Shown here: piece after piece, positions 26,270 to 34,486 of the stretch
Layout: each line of letters opens with the position of its first letter
Numbering within the stretch: position 1 is the first letter of the stretch
DNA from: Thiotrichaceae bacterium
GTDB taxonomy: Bacteria; Pseudomonadota; Gammaproteobacteria; Beggiatoales; Beggiatoaceae
Assembly (NCBI GenBank): GCA_016745055.1
Contig: JADGDF010000026.1
Span: forward strand, 1 to 34,486
DNA length: 34,486 nt
Direction of reading: 5' to 3'
Notes under the pieces: model-generated
The model's database searches: none
Told to the model about the DNA's origin: nothing
Seen by the model: only the letters and a program-made list of their open reading frames with translations
Position numbers and translations under genes: made by a program

Positions 26270-29200
26270 ATGTTCACTATTCCCAATTATCATATCCTAA
26301 ATAAAATTCACGAAGGTCCAAACTCAACTGTTTATCGTGCTCAGAGATTATTGGACCAAGTGGCTGTTATACTCAAAGTTGTACAAAACGATTACCCCTC
26401 CCAAGAAGAGGCTAATCGCTATAAACAAGAGTATGATATTGCCCAATTGATTGATAGTGACCATATTGTAAAAATTTATGCATTGGAACAATGCCAAAAC
26501 AAACCTTTTATTGTTTTAGAAGATTTTGGCGGTGAATCTCTTAAAGTATTACTCAATATCTATCCTTTTAGCTTTATTGAATTGTTGACAATTTCAATTA
26601 AGCTCGTTGAAGCTCTTGCCATTGTTCACCGTGCCAAAATTATTCATAAAGATATTAATCCAAGCAATGTTATTTTCAACCCTAATACCCAACAAGTTAA
26701 ACTCACTGATTTCAGTATTTCAACGCTGTTACCCAGTGAAAATCCAGTCCTAAAAAGTCCCATTGCCTTAGAAGGAACGATTGCCTATATGTCTCCTGAA
26801 CAGACAGGTAGAATGAATCGTCCGATGGACTACCGTACTGACTACTATGCACTTGGGGTTACGCTGTATGAACTTTTTACCAGCAAATTGCCTTTTGATG
26901 CTAATGATGCGATTGAGCTAGTTCATTGTCATCTAGCCAAACAACCAGTCCCCCCTTATGGACTCATGCACGTCAGTGCAGATAGGCAAATCCTAAGAAA
27001 CTTATCAGCAATTATTTTAAAATTGCTGGAAAAAACACCTGAAAATCGTTACCAAAGTCTATGGGGCATCAAAACTGACTTGCAGGCTTGCTTAGACCAA
27101 TTTCAAGCAGGAAAAATTAATACCAACTTCATTGCAGGCCAACATGATGTTTCCAATAAATTTCATATTCCTCAGAAATTATATGGCCGTAATTTAGAAA
27201 TAAAAATGTTGCTAGATGCTTTTGAATGGGCCTGTTTTGGCAATAGTGAAATGCTACTTGTCTCTGGCTATTCCGGCATTGGTAAAACCTCATTGGTCAA
27301 AGAAATTTATAAGCCTGTCACTGAAAAAAGAGGATATTTTATCAATGGTAAATTTAATCAACTACAACGCAACGTTCCCTATTTTGGTGTCGTGCAGGCC
27401 CTTCGTAACCTCATACAACAACTGCTGACTGAAGAAGAAACTCAACTACAGCATTGGCAAAAAACTATTCAAAATGTATTGGGAAAAAATCGCACCTTGA
27501 TGACAGACATTATCCCCGAACTTGAATGGATTATCGGTAGCCAAACCAGCCAGCAGGAAGTTATTTCGAGTGAATTACGCAACCGTGTTAACTTGGTGTT
27601 CAAAAAACTCATACAAATTTTTTGTCGACCTGAACATCCGCTCGTAATTTTTTTAGACGACCTACAATGGGCCGATGCTGCCAGTTTAAAATTACTTACC
27701 TTGATTGCCGCTGATATTCCCTACCTATTTTTGATTGGTGCCTATCGAGATAATGAAGTGAGTCCCACGCATCCTCTGCGTCTAACTCTGGAAAAAATTC
27801 AACAAGCTGGTGTAACTGTTAATACGATTCACCTTACGCCTTTAACATTACCCTACATTGTTCAGTTTATTGCTGATACGCTCAATGCCAGCGTACAAAG
27901 TGTCAAGCCACTTGCCAAACTCATTGTCACCAAAACTGCGGGCAACCCCTTCTTTATGGGAGAATTTCTCAAATCTCTTTATGCAGAAAAACTTCTTAAT
28001 TTCAACGAACAACAACGTATTTGGGAATGGCAGCTAGAACACATAAAACTAAGGGATATTACCGACAACGTCGTTGAACTCATGACGGATAAGGTGCGTA
28101 AACTTGGAGACAAAACCCAACAAGCCCTTAAACTTGCCGCTTGTGTTGGCAACCAATTCAGTTTACATATCCTCGTTATTTTCTACGAAAGAAGTCCACA
28201 AGAAATTTCCAAACATTTATGGGAAGGCATAGAATACGGCCTCATACAACCGCTACCCATCAATCAATTTCAAGCTGCGTCTTCTCATACCGTTACCACG
28301 GAGTACAAATTCTCGCATGACCGCATTCACCAAGCAGTTTACTCCCTGCTAACTGAAGAAGAAAAACAGGCAAATCATTGGCAAATTGGGCAATTACTCC
28401 TGGACACTATGCCTGTCGAGCCTCGCAAACAAAACATCTTTGCTATCGTTGACCAGCTTAATGAAGGCATGGCCATGATCGATCACGACTCAGAGCGAGA
28501 CGAATTGGCCCAACTTAACCTTATCGCCGGAAAAAAAGCCAAAATTTCTGCTGCCTATGAACCGGCATTTGAATACCTTGATATTGGCATGAAACTGCTT
28601 GCCGATAGTGGTTGGCAAAGACAGTATGAACTCACACTTGCTTTGATAGTTGAAGCCATTGAAATTGCTTACCTCAATGCCAACTTTGATGAAGTCGAAA
28701 AACTGGCGGCTATAGTTTCTCACAAAACCAGGAAATTGCTTGATAAAGTCAAAGTTTATGAAATTCAAATAAAATCTTATACGGCGCAAAACCGCTTATT
28801 AGAAGCCATTCAAACGGGACTCAATGTTTTAAAATTACTTGGCTTCAAATTTCCTCAATATCCCACAGCCTATCACACCTTGCAAGGTAAACTTTCAACT
28901 AAATGGCATCTGCAATTTTACCCCATACAGGCTGAAAACATTGAGTTAACAGAAGCAATTAAAACTGATGGTCGCCAAATTAAGCACCTTATTTATCTAC
29001 CCAAGATGAAAAATCCACTTAAATTGGCAGCCACCCGTATTCTAATGAGTGTTGGATTAGCCGCCTATTCTGCGATGCCAAAACTATATACGTTAGTAAC
29101 TTGTAAGCAGGTAAATCTGTCCCTATGTTACGGCAATACGCATTTATCTGCTTATGCTTACGCTGCTTATGGCCAATATTTATGCGGTAATGAAGGCGAT

Positions 29201-31819
29201 ATTCACGCGGGTTGCCAATTTGGCCACTTGGCTTTAAAAGTGTTAGATCGTTTTGAAGCTAAAGAGCTAAGAGCTAGAACAGCTTATATTGTCAACAGCT
29301 TTATTCGTCATTGGAAAGTTCATTTGCGTGATACGCTGCAACCCTTATTGGATACCTGGCAAATCGGTTTAGAAACGGGTGAATTAGACTTTGCAGGTTA
29401 TGCAGTGTTTAGTTATGCAGCCCATGCCTACTTTTGTGGGGAAGATTTAGCTCGTTTGAGCGCTAAAATGGCTGATTACAGCCAAAGTATTCGTAAATTT
29501 AGGCAAGAACGTGCGTTACATCTGCATGAAATCTATCGCCAGGCTGTATTAAATTTACAAGATGCTGAAACAAAGCAACCCACACAATTGATTGGAGAAG
29601 CTTGTAACCAGCAAAAAATGATCACGCTTTATCAACAAGCTAATGATCGTAGCGCTCTATATCATGTGGCGTTTAACCAATTAGTGTTAAATTATTTATT
29701 TGAAGATTATAAAACTGCTTCCAATAGTGCGGCTTTGGCAGCCAAGTATCTTGATGGTACCCATGGTTCATTACCTTTTGCCTTGTTTCACTTTTATGAT
29801 GCCCTCAATAGATTAGCGTTATATCCTAGTACAGCTATTGCTAAACGCAAACGATGGCTAAAAAAAATCAAAGCACATCATCAAAAAATCAAGCAATGGG
29901 TTAAATACAACCCTATGAATTACAGTCATAAATCTGCATTGTTATCAGCAGAAATTGCACGCGTTTATCATCACGAGAAAGAAGCTCGAGAATATTATGA
30001 TCAAGCAATTTCCCTTGCAAAACAGCATCGTTATCTTAATGAAGAAGCCTTGGCCTATGAGTTAGCTGCTAAATTTTATTTAGGTAGAAAACAATTTCAT
30101 GTAGCGCGTTATTATTTGCATAATGCCCATTATGCTTATTTGCGTTGGGGTGCAGCCGCCAAAGTGAGGCAGTTGGAAACCCGCTATGCTCGTTTTTTGG
30201 CGCCGCATGATAATCAACTTTTTTATCCTAATCCCTATGTCACCAGCACCACCACGCAACCGAATAAAAGCATTGATTTCATCAGCATTTTAAAAGCCTC
30301 TCAAGCCATTGCTGGCGAGATCATGCTTAATCAATTATTAGAAAAATTGATGCAAATTGTGATGGAAAATGCAGGTGCACAACGCGGTGTATTAATTTTA
30401 GAAAAAAATGGGCAATGGGTGATTGAAGCGCAAGGGTCATTAGAGCGGCATGAAATTAAAGTATTACAATCGGTTCGTTTAGAAGATATTCCTCTAGAGG
30501 ATGCCACCTTGTCTATTCCGCTGACCTTGGTTAATTATGTGATGCGGATTCAAAAAAGCATGGTGTTAAATAATGCAGCGCAAGAAGGTAAATTTACCCG
30601 CGATCCGCATATGGCAAGATATCAAATAAAATCTGCTTCCTGTGTTCCGCTTCTAAATCAAGGGAAATTAACGGGTGTCTTATATTTAGAAAATAATTTA
30701 ATTGCCAATGCATTTACACCTGAATATTTAGAAGTTTTGAACCTATTATCGTTACAAATGGCTATTTCAATTGAAAATGCCAAATTATATGCAGATACCA
30801 AAGGTTTAAATACGCAACTCCAACAAAGTGAAGAACGATTTAGGATTATTGCTGAAACAACCCCTGTGGCCTTGCTTATTAGTCGTTTTTCAGATGGCTT
30901 AATTCTCTATGCCAATGCTCAAGCAGCTACTTTATACGGAGTGCCAACACAACAGCTCATTGAAAATTATGCCACCACGGATTTCTATTACTATCCAGAA
31001 GATAGAGAAAAATTATTAGAAAAATTTAGTGAACATCGTTATTTACGCAATTATGAAGTAAAATTTAAAAAAATTGATCAAATGCCTTTTTGGGTTGCCA
31101 TTTTTTTACAGCCTATTTTATTTAAAAATCAACAGGCTTTGTTTGCCGCAATCCATGACATTACCGAGAAAAAGCAAGTTGAGCAAGAAAGAATTCGTTT
31201 TACTCAAGAGTTAGCAAGCTTAAATAAAAAATTAGAAAATTATTCTTATACGTTAGAACAAAAAGTTGAAGAACGTACCCGAGAATTACGCAAAGCTAAT
31301 CAAGAATTACAACGATTAGCAACGTTGGACGGCTTAACGCAAGTGGGTAATCGACGGCAATTAGATGCTTATTTAGATGAAATGTGGCAAAAATTAGGTA
31401 AAGCCAAACAACCTTTATCTTTAATTTTATGTGATATTGACTATTTTAAGGCCTATAACGATACTTATGGCCATCAAGCGGGAGATGATTGTTTAAAAAG
31501 AGTTGCTCAGGCAATGGATCAAACGGTTAACCACCCTGATTTGATTGCACGCTATGGGGGGGAAGAATTTACTATCATTTTACCCAACAAAGTGTTAGAT
31601 CAAGCAGAAAAAGTGGCTCAAGCAGTTCATGAAGCGGTTGCCCAACTTAAAATTCCACATGCTAACTCTCAAGCTAATGAATTTATTAGTTTAAGCATGG
31701 GGGTGGCTAGCATGATACCCACCATCGAGCGTAGCGAAAGTGTGCTGAGTAATACAGCAGATCAATCCTTGTATCAGGCTAAAAACAGTGGTAGAAACAA
31801 AATTGTTTGTGCCAGATAA
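26270..31819 (+). CDS. Ser/Thr kinase-AAA ATPase-GAF-PAS-GGDEF multidomain signalling protein
   Basis: A 1849-residue protein. Order: protein kinase fold (about 1-275) with K36 (VILKVV), catalytic-loop D128 in HKDINPSN and metal D147 in DFS (Ser for the usual Gly); AAA_16-type ATPase with Walker A GYSGIGKT (333-340) and Walker B FLDD (463-464); a long helical TPR-like region (about 660-1330); GAF (about 1333-1510); PAS (about 1520-1640); coiled coil (1640-1680); GGDEF (about 1685-1849) with signature GGEEF at 1763-1767. The Arg of the inhibitory RxxD site is replaced (NHPD), so product inhibition at that site is probably lost. Similar kinase-AAA-GAF proteins in cyanobacteria usually end in a histidine kinase; this one ends in a diguanylate cyclase. 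The ATG is 1 bp past the previous stop. Confidence 0.92.
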   Translation: MFTIPNYHILNKIHEGPNSTVYRAQRLLDQVAVILKVVQNDYPSQEEANRYKQEYDIAQLIDSDHIVKIYALEQCQNKPFIVLEDFGGESLKVLLNIYPFSFIELLTISIKLVEALAIVHRAKIIHKDINPSNVIFNPNTQQVKLTDFSISTLLPSENPVLKSPIALEGTIAYMSPEQTGRMNRPMDYRTDYYALGVTLYELFTSKLPFDANDAIELVHCHLAKQPVPPYGLMHVSADRQILRNLSAIILKLLEKTPENRYQSLWGIKTDLQACLDQFQAGKINTNFIAGQHDVSNKFHIPQKLYGRNLEIKMLLDAFEWACFGNSEMLLVSGYSGIGKTSLVKEIYKPVTEKRGYFINGKFNQLQRNVPYFGVVQALRNLIQQLLTEEETQLQHWQKTIQNVLGKNRTLMTDIIPELEWIIGSQTSQQEVISSELRNRVNLVFKKLIQIFCRPEHPLVIFLDDLQWADAASLKLLTLIAADIPYLFLIGAYRDNEVSPTHPLRLTLEKIQQAGVTVNTIHLTPLTLPYIVQFIADTLNASVQSVKPLAKLIVTKTAGNPFFMGEFLKSLYAEKLLNFNEQQRIWEWQLEHIKLRDITDNVVELMTDKVRKLGDKTQQALKLAACVGNQFSLHILVIFYERSPQEISKHLWEGIEYGLIQPLPINQFQAASSHTVTTEYKFSHDRIHQAVYSLLTEEEKQANHWQIGQLLLDTMPVEPRKQNIFAIVDQLNEGMAMIDHDSERDELAQLNLIAGKKAKISAAYEPAFEYLDIGMKLLADSGWQRQYELTLALIVEAIEIAYLNANFDEVEKLAAIVSHKTRKLLDKVKVYEIQIKSYTAQNRLLEAIQTGLNVLKLLGFKFPQYPTAYHTLQGKLSTKWHLQFYPIQAENIELTEAIKTDGRQIKHLIYLPKMKNPLKLAATRILMSVGLAAYSAMPKLYTLVTCKQVNLSLCYGNTHLSAYAYAAYGQYLCGNEGDIHAGCQFGHLALKVLDRFEAKELRARTAYIVNSFIRHWKVHLRDTLQPLLDTWQIGLETGELDFAGYAVFSYAAHAYFCGEDLARLSAKMADYSQSIRKFRQERALHLHEIYRQAVLNLQDAETKQPTQLIGEACNQQKMITLYQQANDRSALYHVAFNQLVLNYLFEDYKTASNSAALAAKYLDGTHGSLPFALFHFYDALNRLALYPSTAIAKRKRWLKKIKAHHQKIKQWVKYNPMNYSHKSALLSAEIARVYHHEKEAREYYDQAISLAKQHRYLNEEALAYELAAKFYLGRKQFHVARYYLHNAHYAYLRWGAAAKVRQLETRYARFLAPHDNQLFYPNPYVTSTTTQPNKSIDFISILKASQAIAGEIMLNQLLEKLMQIVMENAGAQRGVLILEKNGQWVIEAQGSLERHEIKVLQSVRLEDIPLEDATLSIPLTLVNYVMRIQKSMVLNNAAQEGKFTRDPHMARYQIKSASCVPLLNQGKLTGVLYLENNLIANAFTPEYLEVLNLLSLQMAISIENAKLYADTKGLNTQLQQSEERFRIIAETTPVALLISRFSDGLILYANAQAATLYGVPTQQLIENYATTDFYYYPEDREKLLEKFSEHRYLRNYEVKFKKIDQMPFWVAIFLQPILFKNQQALFAAIHDITEKKQVEQERIRFTQELASLNKKLENYSYTLEQKVEERTRELRKANQELQRLATLDGLTQVGNRRQLDAYLDEMWQKLGKAKQPLSLILCDIDYFKAYNDTYGHQAGDDCLKRVAQAMDQTVNHPDLIARYGGEEFTIILPNKVLDQAEKVAQAVHEAVAQLKIPHANSQANEFISLSMGVASMIPTIERSESVLSNTADQSLYQAKNSGRNKIVCAR

Positions 31820-33041
31820 ATCTCCATTTTATCTCAGCATTTTTTTGGCTACTGCTTTAAGTTGTGTATTAGTGGTTGGGTTATTTAATTGGCTTATTGA
31901 TCCATTTGGTATTTACCAAAACGTTAAAATTTCACGCCTTAATGCAGCCAAACCCCATATGGATGTGATTGGTAAATATAGCCTTAAAGCGATTTGTTTA
32001 TTAGCCGATGATTATAAAGTTGCTATTTTAGGTACTTCTCGTTCAAATAGAGGTATTTCCCCCTTTCACGCTGCATTTAAGCCTAAAGGTAAAACTTACA
32101 ATACTTCCCTGGTTGGCGCTTATATCAATGAACTTGATAAAGTTGTTAATTACATTATTCGTTATCAAAAGCAGGTAAAACTCATTATCTTTTCTTTAGA
32201 TTTTTTTACCTTTAACGAATATAATATTACCAATATTCACTTTGAACAATCCCCTTTTGCTGGTAAACACTATTTTTTCAAAAAACTCCCTCAGTTATTT
32301 ACTTTAGATGAAGCTTATTATGCTTCGCAAACTTTGCTACATAATTTAACGACTCAATCAGAAATAACTTCTTTGTGTCATAAACAAGGTTTTTCAACTC
32401 GCCCATTTTTATTGCCTCACCGTCATTTATTCACTAATACTTTGGAAAAGTTTTTTCGTGGTAAACCTTTGTATGCAGGATTTTGTTACAGTCCTAAAAA
32501 ATTGCAAAAATTTAAGCTTATTTTACAAAAACTGCATCAACATCAAATAAAGGCAAAATTTTATATTTCTCCTGTTCATGCATTACAGTTGGAAGCCTTA
32601 CGAGTAGCTAATTTATATCCTACTTTTGAACAGTGGAAGAGAGATTTAGTACATATTTTTTCTGACGATGCTCAATTATATTCAAATGTAGCCTATCCAT
32701 TATGGGATTTTAGTGGCTATAACACAATTACCACAGAATCAATCCCTAGTGACTTGCAACCCATGCGTTGGTATTGGGAGTCGTCTCATTTTAAACAACC
32801 CGTGGGAGATTTAGTCATTGACAAGGTTTTTGGTTATAGGGATGAAAGTCGTCAAATACCATTAGATTTTGGTATTTTATTGACATCAGATAATATTGAA
32901 ACTCATTTATACCATACGCGTTTAGCACAACAACAATATCATCAAACCCATTCTCAGGAAGTTAAAATGGTTGAAAATTTGGCAAATAAAGTGTTACGCA
33001 GAGAAAATAGGGCATGTTTAAGCAATCTTCTAGTAAATTAA
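31788..33041 (+). CDS. Membrane-anchored SGNH/DltD-like protein
   Basis: A 417-residue protein with one N-terminal membrane helix (about 14-36) and a large domain probably outside the membrane. The LGTSRSNRGI segment (81-90) looks like the GDS-type block of SGNH hydrolases, with S84 as candidate nucleophile, and WYWESSHFKQPVGDLVID (328-345) looks like the closing His block (H334). This layout resembles DltD, AlgJ and AlgX, which modify or transfer acyl groups on envelope polymers. That function is inferred from short motifs. The GTG start at 31788 overlaps the upstream cyclase gene by 32 bp; TTG and GTG codons slightly downstream are alternatives. Its stop lies 4 bp from that of the converging gene. 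Confidence 0.62.
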   Translation: MVETKLFVPDKSPFYLSIFLATALSCVLVVGLFNWLIDPFGIYQNVKISRLNAAKPHMDVIGKYSLKAICLLADDYKVAILGTSRSNRGISPFHAAFKPKGKTYNTSLVGAYINELDKVVNYIIRYQKQVKLIIFSLDFFTFNEYNITNIHFEQSPFAGKHYFFKKLPQLFTLDEAYYASQTLLHNLTTQSEITSLCHKQGFSTRPFLLPHRHLFTNTLEKFFRGKPLYAGFCYSPKKLQKFKLILQKLHQHQIKAKFYISPVHALQLEALRVANLYPTFEQWKRDLVHIFSDDAQLYSNVAYPLWDFSGYNTITTESIPSDLQPMRWYWESSHFKQPVGDLVIDKVFGYRDESRQIPLDFGILLTSDNIETHLYHTRLAQQQYHQTHSQEVKMVENLANKVLRRENRACLSNLLVN

Positions 33042-33045
33042 GCGT

Positions 33046-33708
33046 CTATTTACCATTAATATAGCATTTATCGCTAAAACTACTGACCCACTGAGGACGA
33101 AAAACAACGAGGATGGTAATTAACATACCGTTTAAAAAAGCTTCAGGAAACAACATTACAATGATAAATAATGGCTCATCACCTAATTGTGTCCAACGGT
33201 AAGTATCGCTCAACAGCAAAATACCCATCCCAGTCAGTCGACTGGCTAACATGGCTAGTGCGCCACCAAAAAAAGCGCTGGCATAAATATAAATAAAGAA
33301 ATGTTTGGGTAAAAATAAAAAAGCCAACCAATAAATACCATAGGTCACCCAAATAGGGACAATACCATTACAAAGTGTATTTAGAGAAAAGCTTGTCCAA
33401 TCAGCGTGTCCACTTATTGTGAGTCCTAATTGCACCAATGTGACATTCAAGATTGCAAATTGCCAACCAAACATCAATGTAACAGTTGTCACTAGCAATA
33501 GGTGAAATTCTAACCCGAGTGTGATACCTCCGCTGAGTTGCCAAATTAGCCATAGGATAATACAGCTGGCAAAAAAAACATTGGCATCATTTGTATTTTT
33601 TAAATGATGCCAAGGGGCTTGCCAAATAGCAAATATTAAAAGAGGAAAGTAGAAAAGATGGCTTCCCCATAGCCAAATATTGGGTAGGAGAGACGTCGAA
33701 AAATTCAT
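33046..33708 (-). CDS. CbiM-like integral membrane protein (energy-coupling permease family)
   Basis: A 220-residue protein with about six membrane helices. The closing LFPEAFLNGMLITILVVFRP is the signature of a predicted membrane protein group related to CbiM, the substrate-side subunit of cobalt/nickel ECF transporters. The classical N-terminal metal-binding MHIxxG start of CbiM is absent, and no CbiN, CbiQ or CbiO is nearby, so metal import is not established. The gene lies 27 bp after the next gene upstream on the same strand. A different role for this family in membrane maintenance cannot be ruled out. Confidence 0.65.
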   Translation of the reverse strand: MNFSTSLLPNIWLWGSHLFYFPLLIFAIWQAPWHHLKNTNDANVFFASCIILWLIWQLSGGITLGLEFHLLLVTTVTLMFGWQFAILNVTLVQLGLTISGHADWTSFSLNTLCNGIVPIWVTYGIYWLAFLFLPKHFFIYIYASAFFGGALAMLASRLTGMGILLLSDTYRWTQLGDEPLFIIVMLFPEAFLNGMLITILVVFRPQWVSSFSDKCYINGK

Positions 33709-33735
33709 GTTTCAACTAAATGACGTTATTTATCC

Positions 33736-34278
33736 CTAATTAGTTTCGGGCGCTGTTGGTTTTTGAGGTATCTTATTCAAAATATCCTTGGTTGAAAACA
33801 TTTTAGCCAGCTGTTGTTTTTCTACATGGTACAAATGGACGAATTTGTCATCAATTTTTTTCCACCATTGACGTAAAGTTGAACGCACTAATTTATTTCT
33901 TGGGATAAAAGCAGGTACGTTTTTGGAAATTGTGTGACGGACCCAAACAAGGGCTTCATATTCACCATTCTCTTTGGGTGTAATTTTTGTCACTTTATAC
34001 TCTTTAACTTGAAAATCTGTATCAAACCCTTGTATGTATTCAATCTCTGATAATTTTTCACCATCTTGCCAATTTTCAAAAGCATACATACTTTTATAAT
34101 CTGGTTTGGCTTTTGACCACTCAGCCATGTAATCACCAATTGTTTGGGTCAACATAGTATCAACAGATTGCACAGCTTCTTTTTTGGCAACTTCGGGCTT
34201 GGCCTTGTCTTCAGCAAAAAGTGACGTATTTGACATACCAAACGCAATAGCAATGACTAATATTAATTTATTCACCAA
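33736..34278 (-). CDS. Secreted protein of unknown function
   Basis: About 180 residues with a signal peptide (KLILVIAIAFG...SLFA, likely cut before EDKAK). The mature part is Lys- and Glu-rich, with W-containing segments (MAEWSKAKPDYKSMY, RQWWKKIDDKFVHLYHVE) and an alternating pattern around 75-125 that suggests a beta-rich fold such as NTF2-like, which is only a guess. The start is taken as the TTG at 34278, 7 bases after GGGAG; a GTG at 34275 is equally possible. The longer frame to 34311 has no support. It probably shares a transcript with the CbiM-like gene 27 bp downstream. Confidence 0.7.
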   Translation of the reverse strand: MVNKLILVIAIAFGMSNTSLFAEDKAKPEVAKKEAVQSVDTMLTQTIGDYMAEWSKAKPDYKSMYAFENWQDGEKLSEIEYIQGFDTDFQVKEYKVTKITPKENGEYEALVWVRHTISKNVPAFIPRNKLVRSTLRQWWKKIDDKFVHLYHVEKQQLAKMFSTKDILNKIPQKPTAPETN

Positions 34279-34486
34279 TATAAAACTCCCTAAACTTATG
34301 ATTGATGACAATTCTAACAGCTTTTTAATACATTAGTGGTTAGATTTATTTATCTTAGGCATGAAAAGTTATTTCAGTTACAGATACTAACGCGATGCTC
34401 GACTTAATAATCTAGAAAAGAGTTTAAAACGGCATGTTTCATTGCTATATTTTTATGACCACAACAAGAATATAGAGGAAAAAGAA

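Overview
The window reads as a chromosomal stretch of a low-GC gammaproteobacterium. The housekeeping genes (rimI, greA, ispB, folC, nuoM, a CspA-type cold-shock gene) have gammaproteobacterial character. The very long multi-PAS sensors, a SUMF1-domain protein, a SET-domain protein, an IS1-type element and many short intergenic palindromes resemble the Beggiatoa/Thioploca/Thiotrichales group. That placement is inference from gene content and style only.

Layout. 1-2560: a SET-domain methyltransferase gene (minus strand) beside a decayed 800-bp IS1-family element, in AT-rich DNA. 2562-4595: a minus-strand operon TPR protein > family-4 uracil-DNA glycosylase > rimI. 4837-6072: a repeat-rich outer-membrane lipoprotein with a peptidoglycan-binding end, with its own promoter and terminator. 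6236-9027: DoxX-family protein, greA, cold-shock protein and a membrane TPR protein. 9289-12202: an orphan nuoM and a membrane-anchored SUMF1-domain protein. 12203-12692: an array of double-hairpin repeats. 12693-16503 (minus strand): class III adenylate cyclase, then the tight cluster ispB > tRNA-Pro(CGG) > folC. 17198-33041 (plus strand): a signalling and envelope block made of a 1723-aa hybrid histidine kinase, an overlapping REC-PAS-PAS-GGDEF regulator, a glycosyltransferase/PIG-L deacetylase fusion, a 1849-aa Ser/Thr kinase-AAA-GAF-PAS-GGDEF protein and a membrane-anchored SGNH-like protein. 33046-34278 (minus strand): a CbiM-like membrane protein and a secreted protein of unknown function.

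How the parts may work together. The first two genes of the 17-33 kb block overlap by 17 bp and form a likely phosphorelay ending in c-di-GMP synthesis. The next three genes are packed with 1 bp between, then a 32-bp overlap, and join a sugar-transferring and deacetylating enzyme to a second diguanylate cyclase and an SGNH-like membrane protein. The simplest reading is c-di-GMP-linked synthesis and tailoring of a surface glycan or glycolipid, and this is the best candidate for an undescribed system here. A third nucleotide messenger, cAMP, is represented by the adenylate cyclase.

Intergenic DNA carries at least two interspersed repeat families. One is a 33-bp near-perfect palindrome with an asymmetric tail (3 copies). 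The other is a 40-50 bp double-hairpin repeat (5 copies).
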